Shown here: piece by piece, positions 54,702 through 61,701 of the stretch
Numbering within the stretch: position 1 is the stretch's first letter
Layout: every line of letters starts with the position of its first letter
Source: Bradyrhizobium sp. 195
GTDB taxonomy: Bacteria; Pseudomonadota; Alphaproteobacteria; Rhizobiales; Xanthobacteraceae
Assembly: GCF_023101665.1 (NCBI RefSeq)
Contig: NZ_CP082161.1
Span: 3,720,001-3,784,000 of the forward strand
Reading direction: 5' to 3'
Length of the DNA: 64,000 nt
Position numbers and translations under genes: made by a program
The notes under the pieces: model-generated
What the model was told of the DNA's origin: nothing
The model's input: only the letters and a program-made list of their open reading frames with translations
Database searches by the model: none

Positions 54702-55655
54702 CTAACGCATGTGTCGTCGCCAATCGCTCGGGGTTTCTCCGGTCAACCGCCTGAAGGCGGCCGCGAATGCCGTCTGCGAGGCATAGCCAAGCTCGGCCGC
54801 CACCGACACGATCGATGTGTCGGTGTCGCGCAGCATGTTCATGGCTTGCTCGAGGCGGTATTGCCGCAGCCAGGCATGAGGGGAGAGTCCGGTACTTTCC
54901 TTGAACGCGCGGCAGAAGTGGGACCGCGACAGGCCGGCGTCCGAAGCGAGAGCCGCAAGCGAGACGTCGGCATCGCTGTCGGAGCGCAAGCGTTCGATGG
55001 CGCGAAGCAGAACCTTTGGCGAAAGCCCGCCGATGGTCGGCTGAAACGCGGTCGGCGAGGCGGTGTGCGTAGCCAGGAGACGCGTGGCGAGCAGGTCGAT
55101 GAGCTGATGCCTAAACAGCGTGTCGAGGGCGGAGTTGCCCTCCAGCCCGTCGGCCGCGCTCAGGAGCAATCGGGATGTAACGGGATCAGGGTGCCCCGTT
55201 CGCTCCAGAAGGTCGATCGCGGTGGCCGTGTCGGATTCGCGGGCAACGCGCTCGAGCGTTGTGGTCGGCAGATAGAGCTGAACGACATCCACGGGTTTCG
55301 GAATATCCCACCGCGAGCTTGATCCTTCCGGAATGATGATTACGGCGCCAACGCGGAACGTTCCCTTCGCGATCGATCTTCCGGAGCGGCGCTCCACGTG
55401 CTGCACCGAGCCATTGTAGGCCATGATGACGTGGTCGCTCATGGGCTCGACGACATCGTGCAACGGGTCATGCTTCCAGTGGGCGATCGCGGCACCGGAG
55501 GGGTCCAAAGCCATGCGGACCGGTTCGGTGTTGAGGACGCGCGCCATCTCCACATCGGCGGAACGCTGTTCGGCATTCCGTAATTGGCCTTGGCTCGCAC
55601 GGGAAGCGCCCGACGGATTTTCATGCGCAGAATCACGCGGGATCGGTTCGCTCAT
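54702..55655 (-). CDS. AraC-family transcriptional regulator (pair 1, gene b)
   Basis: 317 residues. Same architecture as 53699-54676: effector domain with WDIPKPVDVVQLYLPTTTLE, then helix-turn-helices SLAALASDAGLSRSHFCRAF and VAAELGYASQTAFAAAFRRL and the same C-terminal ETPSDWRR. Most aligned residues are identical to its neighbour. It is divergent from the second AraC pair (56069 onward) across a ~410-base region that probably contains promoters for both pairs. Confidence 0.9.
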   Translation of the reverse strand: MSEPIPRDSAHENPSGASRASQGQLRNAEQRSADVEMARVLNTEPVRMALDPSGAAIAHWKHDPLHDVVEPMSDHVIMAYNGSVQHVERRSGRSIAKGTFRVGAVIIIPEGSSSRWDIPKPVDVVQLYLPTTTLERVARESDTATAIDLLERTGHPDPVTSRLLLSAADGLEGNSALDTLFRHQLIDLLATRLLATHTASPTAFQPTIGGLSPKVLLRAIERLRSDSDADVSLAALASDAGLSRSHFCRAFKESTGLSPHAWLRQYRLEQAMNMLRDTDTSIVSVAAELGYASQTAFAAAFRRLTGETPSDWRRHMR

Positions 55656-56068
55656 GGAGGTACGCCTTCAGAGGAGATGTGCACTCGCGTCGCCGGGAGT
55701 GACTGCGGCTGGCGTAAAGCCACCGTTTGCTTGTGCCGGTACCGCGGGGCGTCGCGAGTTCTCCGCGGCGTTCTAGGCGCGTAGGACTACGGGGTCTTTC
55801 CCAAAACGGCCGCACCTTGTCTGATTCTACTCAAACGTCGCGGCGCGCCATTTATTGGAGGGAAGGCGAAGATCTGCAATCATGTGGGTTGGATGTTGAA
55901 ATCGCTCCACAAAATCGCTTTGTGACAGTCACGGCTCCGATGCTCACAATCGCGTTTCGCGCCGGCGCCAATCTAGACCTCCGCACTCGGATACCGGATA
56001 ATGTGCCGCGAGATGGTGGCGGCAGCGAGTTGGGCGGCCCGATAAAACCCCGCGAATGGTCCGAACAA
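55656..56068. other. Divergent region between two AraC pairs
   Basis: 413 bases between the minus-strand pair (ending at start 55655) and the plus-strand pair (start 56069). A frame is open from 55727 into the plus-strand gene, but the shorter start gives the same 310-residue length as its paralogue, so I treat this region as non-coding. No inverted repeat I would call with confidence. Confidence 0.5.
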
Positions 56069-57001
56069 ATGGTACAGGCGAGCACCTTCGGGCAGAGGGT
56101 CAGGCAGCAGTTGCATCTGAGGGATGCACCCCCCTCTCTGATCACGCGTTCACTGCGCGGCATCGAACTCGCGGTCACCGAAACCCAGGTTGATAATCCG
56201 GTACCGGGTCGTTCCGGCTCCGTGGCCGATGAGGCCTATTTCGTCAGCCTGAAGCTTCACGATTACCCAGACTGCGAGCTCTGGGATAACGGCAAGTGCG
56301 TCGGGAAGGCGGATGTCAAAGCGGGTACGACATATCTGTATGATCTCAGGAGCGATCCGGGTTTCATCATCGACAAGCCGTTTCATTCTCTCCACTTCTA
56401 TCTGCCGCGTTCGGCGCTCGACCGCATCGCCAAGGAATCCGGGACGCCGCCTGTTGGCGACCTCGCCTGCCAGTTCGGCGTCGGACATGATGACAAGGTC
56501 ATGCGTCATATCGGAGCGTTGCTGCTGCAAGGGCTCAGTCGACCGGCCGAAGCCAACCAGCTTTTCATCGATCACATGATGCTGGCGTTCACCGCGCATA
56601 TTGCCCAGGCCTATGGCGGGATGCAGAGCACAAACGGGCCGGCTCGCGGCGGTCTGCCCCCGTGGCAGATGAAGCGTGCCTGCGAAAAGCTCGACGCCGA
56701 CCTCGGCGGGACGCTTTCACTGCAACAGATCGCGGCCGAGTTTGGCCTTTCGGTCGGTCATTTTTCGCGCGCGTTTCGCATCTCGGCCGGCCTGCCGCCG
56801 CACCAATGGCTGCTGCGCCAGCGCGTGGAGGCGGCCAAACGGTTGATGACCACCGTGCGGGACCTGCCGTTGTCGGAGATTGCGATATCGGCCGGATTTG
56901 CCAATCAAAGCCACTTTACGAAGGTGTTTTCGGCGCAAGTCGGCGAAAGCCCGGCGGCGTGGCGCCGCGAGAGACTTGGTGGCTCCGAAGATCAAATGTG
57001 A
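56069..57001 (+). CDS. AraC-family transcriptional regulator (pair 2, gene a)
   Basis: 310 residues from ATG 56069 (VQASTFGQRVRQQLHL). Effector domain includes SLITRSLRGIELAVTET and FIIDKPFHSLHFYLPRSALD; the C-terminal domain has SLQQIAAEFGLSVGHFSRAF and EIAISAGFANQSHFTKVF, ending GESPAAWRRE. It is strongly similar to 57107-58039, which has the same length, supporting this start over upstream codons to 55727. A second tandem AraC duplication, of a different subfamily from pair 1. Confidence 0.88.
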   Translation: MVQASTFGQRVRQQLHLRDAPPSLITRSLRGIELAVTETQVDNPVPGRSGSVADEAYFVSLKLHDYPDCELWDNGKCVGKADVKAGTTYLYDLRSDPGFIIDKPFHSLHFYLPRSALDRIAKESGTPPVGDLACQFGVGHDDKVMRHIGALLLQGLSRPAEANQLFIDHMMLAFTAHIAQAYGGMQSTNGPARGGLPPWQMKRACEKLDADLGGTLSLQQIAAEFGLSVGHFSRAFRISAGLPPHQWLLRQRVEAAKRLMTTVRDLPLSEIAISAGFANQSHFTKVFSAQVGESPAAWRRERLGGSEDQM

Positions 57002-57106
57002 TCACCGGCCGCCCCGACGGCTGCTTCGTGATCCGCTCAATGGTCGTGACCTCTGGTCGATCGCGATCGCGCGTATGGTGCAACTCTACTCGAGGAGCCG
57101 GTCCAT

Positions 57107-58039
57107 ATGAAACAGAACGGTCTCTACGGTCAGAATGTTCAACGGTACCTTCATCTCGAGCGTCAACCGTCCTCGTTGATCACGCGTTCGCTGCGCAATG
57201 CCGAGATCGCGGTTACCGAGGTGCTGGATGATAACCCGGTGGAAGGCCCTTCCGGCCAGATGGATATTCAGGATGCTTATATGGTCGGCCTGAAACTTTA
57301 CGATTACCCCAACGCCGAACGCTGGGAGCGCGGCGGGCCTGCCACAAAGATCGATATTCGTGCGGGCTCGACGCATCTGTACGACATGAAGAAAAATCCG
57401 AGTTTCATCATCAACCAACCGTTACATTTCCTTATTTTCTATCTGCCGCGCTCGGCGCTCAACTCTATCTCTGAGCAGTTCAACGCGCCGCGCGTCGGTG
57501 AACTCCCCTCGCAGCTCGGTACCGGTCATGACGATCCGATCATCCGTCATATTGGGGGGACGCTACTGCAAGCGTTGCGTCGGCCGGCCGAGACCAACCA
57601 GCTCTTCATCGATTACGCGATGCTCGCATTTACCGCGCATGCCGCGCAAACCTATGGCGGGCTGCGAACCATCCGCGCGCTGTCTCGTGGCGGTCTCGCC
57701 CCATGGCAGATAAAGCGCGCCTGCGAACGGCTCGACTCCGACCTCGGCGGGACGCTTTCATTGCCACAGATCGCGGCCGAGTTTGGCCTCTCGGTCAGCC
57801 ATTTTTCGCGCGCGTTTCGCATCTCGACCGGCCTGCCGCCGCACCAATGGCTGCTGCGCCAGCGTGTGAACGCGGCCAAGCAGTTGATGACCGCGCGAGA
57901 CCTGTCGCTGTCCGAAATTGCGATCTCGGCCGGGTTTGCCAATCAAAGCCACTTTACGCGGGTGTTTTCGGCGCAAGTCGGCGCCAGCCCCGCGGCGTGG
58001 CGCCGCGAAACGCAGGGCACCGGGGAGAGCGAAAGCTGA
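57107..58039 (+). CDS. AraC-family transcriptional regulator (pair 2, gene b)
   Basis: 310 residues. N-terminal SLITRSLRNAEIAVTEVLDD and FIINQPLHFLIFYLPRSALN; C-terminal helix-turn-helices SLPQIAAEFGLSVSHFSRAF and EIAISAGFANQSHFTRVF, ending GASPAAWRRE. ATG 57107 has GAGGAG about 13 bases upstream. It converges with the catalase-family gene, ending 8 bases before it. Paralogue of the preceding gene. Confidence 0.9.
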   Translation: MKQNGLYGQNVQRYLHLERQPSSLITRSLRNAEIAVTEVLDDNPVEGPSGQMDIQDAYMVGLKLYDYPNAERWERGGPATKIDIRAGSTHLYDMKKNPSFIINQPLHFLIFYLPRSALNSISEQFNAPRVGELPSQLGTGHDDPIIRHIGGTLLQALRRPAETNQLFIDYAMLAFTAHAAQTYGGLRTIRALSRGGLAPWQIKRACERLDSDLGGTLSLPQIAAEFGLSVSHFSRAFRISTGLPPHQWLLRQRVNAAKQLMTARDLSLSEIAISAGFANQSHFTRVFSAQVGASPAAWRRETQGTGESES

Positions 58040-58047
58040 TCCTTCGA

Positions 58048-58974
58048 TCAGCGGCGCCTAGCCCGTGAGATCGTGTAGGCGGCGCGGCGGACCGCAAAGA
58101 TCTCGTCGGGAGGATACCCGATGCCCTCGGCGAGGTTTGCCGGATTGAAGGCCGATGCATTGCACGCTTCGTTGGCTTCAATTGCCGTGATCACGATTGT
58201 CCCGAGCCGCACCGTCTCCCGGTGGTCCTCTTCCGGCCATCGGATCGTGACGTCCAGTAAAGGGTCTCCGGCACGACCCAGCACCGCCATCAGGCTGAAC
58301 CGGATGTCGCGCGCCGCGATCCGGCTTTCCAAATCGTCCTGCAGGAGGCCTTCAGGTTTTGTTTCGGTCGTGTCTTCGGTCGGTGCGGCTTGACTGCCGA
58401 CCGGCACGACCTTGAATTTGATGAATTGAGTCTCGCCACTCCGATTTGTCGCGGGAAAGGCGTGTACGGCCCAGTAGGTGGTATCGGCAAAGCTTGCGGG
58501 AAGCGGATGGGCGGCCAGGTAGGTGGCCTGATGCAGCGTCTCGGAATTGGCCGCGGAGAATGCCCTGAGTTTCTCCGGATCGGGCCGTCCGTCCGGTCCG
58601 GGAACGCGAGCCTTCAAATATGCCAACATCTGCGCGGCAGTCCTCGCATAGTGAATGGGAGCGCTCTGTGTGAGAATGTCGGAATGATGGTTGATGTCTC
58701 CGAGCCTGAAGCTAAACCCGCGCAGCACGGGATCATCTGCGCCTGGCATGCGTGGATTGCCGCCGTCCACGGAGAAGCGCGCCAGCACGCGTGACGCGGC
58801 AGTGAAACTCCGGGACTTCGTGATTTCCTCCGCCCGATCCGACGGGATATACGTCCCCCGGACGCAGCGGCCTCTGGCAAAGCTGGCGCGTGCTTTTGGC
58901 GAGCCAACGGTCATCGCTTTCAGCGTAGCGACGATCGCCCCGGGCGTGGCGCCGCCGGTTGGGTTCCGGATCAT
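58048..58974 (-). CDS. Catalase-family (SrpA-like) protein with Phe at the distal His position
   Basis: 308 residues of the small catalase-like peroxidase family. Seen are RVLARFSVDGGNPRMP (haem-pocket Arg/Asn region), LRGFSFRL, SFADTTYWAVHAFPATN, FIKFKVVPVG and a C-terminal AAYTISRARRR with the proximal Tyr. In canonical members the segment before this reads NHxKG with the catalytic His; here it is SFARG, with Phe32 (codon TTT). No signal peptide is evident. It may bind haem without normal catalase chemistry, or belong to a subgroup that uses another residue. Confidence 0.82.
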   Translation of the reverse strand: MIRNPTGGATPGAIVATLKAMTVGSPKARASFARGRCVRGTYIPSDRAEEITKSRSFTAASRVLARFSVDGGNPRMPGADDPVLRGFSFRLGDINHHSDILTQSAPIHYARTAAQMLAYLKARVPGPDGRPDPEKLRAFSAANSETLHQATYLAAHPLPASFADTTYWAVHAFPATNRSGETQFIKFKVVPVGSQAAPTEDTTETKPEGLLQDDLESRIAARDIRFSLMAVLGRAGDPLLDVTIRWPEEDHRETVRLGTIVITAIEANEACNASAFNPANLAEGIGYPPDEIFAVRRAAYTISRARRR

Positions 58975-58995
58975 GACGATACCTCCGGCGTCTTG

Positions 58996-59289
58996 CTAAA
59001 GCGGCCAGGCGCGGCAGGCTTTCGGGCGTTGAAACACAAGCGGCTGGGCGGGTTTCGGCCTCCAGCCCATGCAGAAGATCGGAACACTGTCCCTGGTCAT
59101 GATCGAGACCAGGAGATTTCGCCTATGAGCCGGCTCCGCCGGGATCTTCGCTCCTTCATCGCCTGTCGAAGCGAAGCGTACCGTCGCTGAAAGGGCGCAC
59201 ATGAAGGTGGTGGTGAGGACTCTAGGCCGTGATGCAAGGGTCGCAGATTGGTTGACGAGATTCTTCCAGATCATCACGTGTCCTTCCAT
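58996..59289 (-). CDS. Small hypothetical protein (possible paralogue of 53290-53598)
   Basis: 97 residues, not recognised. It has a hydrophobic stretch (TTTFMCALSATVRF), then GAKIPAEPAHRRNLLVSIMTR and a Pro/Arg/Lys-rich tail, similar in order to the frame at 53290-53598. It ends 21 bases before the catalase-family gene on the same strand. Weak support; could be a chance frame. Confidence 0.35.
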   Translation of the reverse strand: MEGHVMIWKNLVNQSATLASRPRVLTTTFMCALSATVRFASTGDEGAKIPAEPAHRRNLLVSIMTRDSVPIFCMGWRPKPAQPLVFQRPKACRAWPL

Positions 59290-59684
59290 CTACCGTTGAC
59301 GTCGATACAGTGATGGTAGGGGGTCGGCGCAGCGCCGCCCCAGAGCGATTGATCCAATTGCAGAGCGATTGCTGGCAGTTGTGGGCCGTCATGAATTGCG
59401 CTGCGAGAGCGGTGTGCTGGTAATTCCTGGAGCTTGCCCAAATTGCCGCTGCTACATGCGGGCTGGCACAAATTGACGCACGATGGATCGGAGCGAAGGC
59501 TCAGGTTTTTCAATTACCGGACAGGGGTGTCGAAATCCAATTCACTACTGATCGACACTGCTCTTCCGGTTGCGATTCCCCCATAATGCCGTCTGCTTGT
59601 TGGTGGATTGGGAGAGAGGGCGAAGTCATATATCGCTTGTTACCGTGGTTACGGACGGCTTGACGACCGCGCGCGCCCACCGGC

Positions 59685-59710
59685 TATACTATTTTCGCGG
59701 AAATAGTATA
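59685..59710. promoter_or_regulatory. Perfect inverted repeat upstream of dusA
   Basis: Arms TATACTATTT and AAATAGTATA (10 bases, exact) around core TCGCGG, ending 35 bases before the dusA start. The AT-rich arms stand out from the GC-rich surroundings. It may be an operator, or a recombinase arm or core site if an element inserted here. It contains TATACT, which could serve as a -10 element. Confidence 0.5.
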
Positions 59711-59744
59711 ACGGGGCGGATGTTGAAGAATATACGGTAACAAA

Positions 59745-60737
59745 TTGAATTCGCAGGACTATCGCTTTTCCGTCGCCCCCATGATGGATTGGACTGACCG
59801 GCACTGCCGGGTGTTCCATCGTCATCTGACGCGGCGGGCGCTGCTCTACACCGAGATGCTGACCACTGGCGCCATCATTCATGGCGACCGGGAGCGGCTG
59901 CTCGGGTTCGACGCGATCGAGCATCCGGTCGCACTTCAGCTTGGTGGCTCGGATCCGCGCGAGCTCGCGCAGGCGGCGGCGATCGGCGAGGCGTTCGGCT
60001 ATGACGAGATCAATCTCAACGTTGGTTGCCCGTCCGATCGCGTGAAGGACGGCCGCTTCGGCGCCTGCCTCATGGCGGAGCCGGAGCTGGTGGCAAGGTG
60101 CGTCGAAGCAATGAAGCGCGCAGTCGCCGTTCCCGTCACGGTGAAGTGCCGTATCGGCATTGACGACCAGGATCCGGAGGTTGCGCTCGATGCGCTTGCG
60201 CGCGGGGTGGTCGACGCCGGCTGCGACGCGCTGATCGTGCATGCCCGCAAGGCTTGGCTCAACGGTTTGTCTCCGAAGGAGAACCGCGACATCCCGCCGC
60301 TCGACTATGAGCGCGTCTATCGCCTCAAGCGCGCAATGCCCGGTGTGCCCGTGATCATCAATGGCGGCATTCCTGGGCTCGACGAGGCGAAGGCGCATCT
60401 GGAACATGTCGACGGCGTGATGCTCGGCCGGGCCGCCTATCAGGAGCCGTGGCGGCTGCTCGCTGTCGATTCCGATATCTTCGGCGAAGCGGCCCCGCAT
60501 GGATCCATGCAGGACGCGCTCGAGGCGATGATGCCCTATATCGAGCAGCAGCTCGCGCGCGGCACGCGGCTGCATGCGATCACGCGGCATTTCGTCGGCG
60601 CATTCCACGCCGTGCCCGGCGCACGGGCCTTCCGTCGCCATCTCGCAGAGCAGGGCGTGAAGCCGGGCGCCGGCCTCGAAGTGCTGCGCGATGCGATCGC
60701 GCGCGTCGGTGCACGCGTGCCGGCCGAGGCGGCGTAA
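59745..60737 (+). CDS. dusA: tRNA-dihydrouridine(20/20a) synthase DusA
   Basis: 330 residues, full length. It starts NSQDYRFSVAPMMDWTDRHC, then LLYTEMLTTGAIIHG, LQLGGSDP, NLNVGCPSDRVKDGRFGACLM (catalytic Cys in NVGCPS), VKCRIGIDD and INGGIPG. This FMN enzyme reduces uridine 20/20a in tRNA D-loops. The only usable start in frame is TTG 59745 with no strong ribosome-binding site, which is unusual for a housekeeping gene and would be expected if an integrated element replaced the native 5' end. The ATGATGGATTGGAC core at 59781 recurs at 44125 and, with a change, at 21389. Confidence 0.95.
   Translation: MNSQDYRFSVAPMMDWTDRHCRVFHRHLTRRALLYTEMLTTGAIIHGDRERLLGFDAIEHPVALQLGGSDPRELAQAAAIGEAFGYDEINLNVGCPSDRVKDGRFGACLMAEPELVARCVEAMKRAVAVPVTVKCRIGIDDQDPEVALDALARGVVDAGCDALIVHARKAWLNGLSPKENRDIPPLDYERVYRLKRAMPGVPVIINGGIPGLDEAKAHLEHVDGVMLGRAAYQEPWRLLAVDSDIFGEAAPHGSMQDALEAMMPYIEQQLARGTRLHAITRHFVGAFHAVPGARAFRRHLAEQGVKPGAGLEVLRDAIARVGARVPAEAA
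59778..59800 (+). repeat. dusA 5'-end core, third copy of the att-like sequence
   Basis: CCCATGATGGATTGGACTGA within dusA codons for PMMDWT. It matches the first bases of the repeats at 21384 and 44120 in the same orientation. Tyrosine recombinases that integrate elements into the 5' end of dusA are known; this is where such a junction would lie. Confidence 0.55.
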
Positions 60738-60740
60738 GTC

Positions 60741-60872
60741 GGCTAAAGCATGATGCGGAAAAGTGCGCAGCGGTTTTCCCTCGCGACAAACGCGGAACGC
60801 GTTTGCGCGGAGATCATGCTTAAACAACAACCTAAAACGCGATGGCGATCCATCCTGATCGCATCGCGCTTT
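60741..60872. repeat. Rhizobial-type palindromic intergenic repeat
   Basis: Two nested inverted structures fill the gap between convergent dusA and the protease gene. The first has outer arms AAGCATGAT (60746) and ATCATGCTT (60813) with inner AAACGCG/CGCGTTT. The second pairs ACGCGATG...CGATC with GATCG...ATCGCG. The AAAGCATGATGCGGAAAA motif is typical of interspersed palindromes in Rhizobiales genomes. It probably terminates both transcripts. Confidence 0.7.
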
Positions 60873-61425
60873 AGTCGATCGCCGTGCGCGAGCGGCGGTG
60901 GCCGCTCTGAAGCTCGGGATAGCCCGTGAGCATCAGCTTGTCGGCGCGGACGCCCCAGCTTTCCAGGCGGTCGAGGAAGCTCATGCCGAGCAGATTGGTC
61001 TTCATCTGCCCGCGCTGAACGACGAGGGCCGGCACCGATTTTTCAACCAGATGGCCGACGGAGAGGCGCTCCAGCGTGAGGCGAGCTGCCTTGGTATGAC
61101 CACCGGCGGTTTCGAGATCGACGTCGTATTCGAGCATCTCGAGCGGCAGCCCGATTGCTTTCGCGGTTTCCCAGGTCAGCACGACCGATGTCGCACCGGT
61201 ATCGATCACCATCGGCGCTGCGACACCGTTGATCTTCGCACGCAGCGCAAATTCGCCGCCCTGACCGCGTGGGATCTGCACGGCGGGGGCGGGCGTCGCC
61301 GTCTGCCCGCGAAAAATGTGCGAGACCTTGTGGCTGGCGCGCGCGATCTGATCGGGATCGCCATAGGCGACGACCGCACCTGCCGTGCCGGCGAGCATGA
61401 CGAGAACGAGCAGGAAGCGGATCAT
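60871..61425 (-). CDS. Retropepsin-like aspartic protease, TIGR02281 type
   Basis: About 184 residues. An N-terminal signal anchor (IRFLLVLVMLAGTAGAVVA) is followed by a periplasmic domain with the active-site motif MVIDTGATSVVLTW and the flap-distal LLGMSFLDRLESW, as in clan AA single-domain aspartic proteases. ATG 61425 begins the membrane anchor; the open frame further upstream overlaps non-coding sequence. It follows the DUF1289 gene by 28 bases on the same strand. Confidence 0.9.
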   Translation of the reverse strand: MIRFLLVLVMLAGTAGAVVAYGDPDQIARASHKVSHIFRGQTATPAPAVQIPRGQGGEFALRAKINGVAAPMVIDTGATSVVLTWETAKAIGLPLEMLEYDVDLETAGGHTKAARLTLERLSVGHLVEKSVPALVVQRGQMKTNLLGMSFLDRLESWGVRADKLMLTGYPELQSGHRRSRTAID

Positions 61426-61453
61426 TGCGCGCCTCCGGAGGCGCGCAGGCCGG

Positions 61454-61657
61454 TCAGGTGCGTTTCGGAGATCCCACGATCGGCACAAGTCCAGCTTCCG
61501 TCATGCGTGTCGGCAGCAGGGCCATGACCGCGAGCCGGTCCGCGCTTTCCATGGCGTGCCAGCGCGCGATCTCGGGCAAGGTTCGGCCGCAGCCGAAGCA
61601 TAGTTTGGTCCTGGGATCGATCATGCAGACCGCGACGCACGGCGTTTCTTTGCTCAT
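61454..61657 (-). CDS. DUF1289 domain-containing protein
   Basis: 67 residues: SKETPCVAVCMIDPRTKLC, then FGCGRTLPEIARW. The four cysteines in C-x3-C...C-x2-C define the DUF1289 family, suspected metal-binding. ATG 61657 gives the family start; the in-frame ATG at 61693 adds 12 unconserved residues. Probably co-transcribed with the downstream aspartic protease, a pairing common in related genomes (family knowledge). Confidence 0.88.
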   Translation of the reverse strand: MSKETPCVAVCMIDPRTKLCFGCGRTLPEIARWHAMESADRLAVMALLPTRMTEAGLVPIVGSPKRT

Positions 61658-61701
61658 TCGGACATAGTGGGGGATTGTCGGGCATGTCTGCAAGCATCTG
61701 G

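Larger units (their letters stand above)
58975..59744. other. Region between catalase-family gene and dusA
   Basis: 770 bases. It holds a doubtful small minus-strand frame (58996-59289) and, next to dusA, a perfect 10-base inverted repeat (59685-59710). No integrase or other mobile-element gene is present. The remainder, about 59.3-59.68 kb, shows nothing recognisable, although bases around 59.38 kb resemble those around 53.68 kb. Confidence 0.55.
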
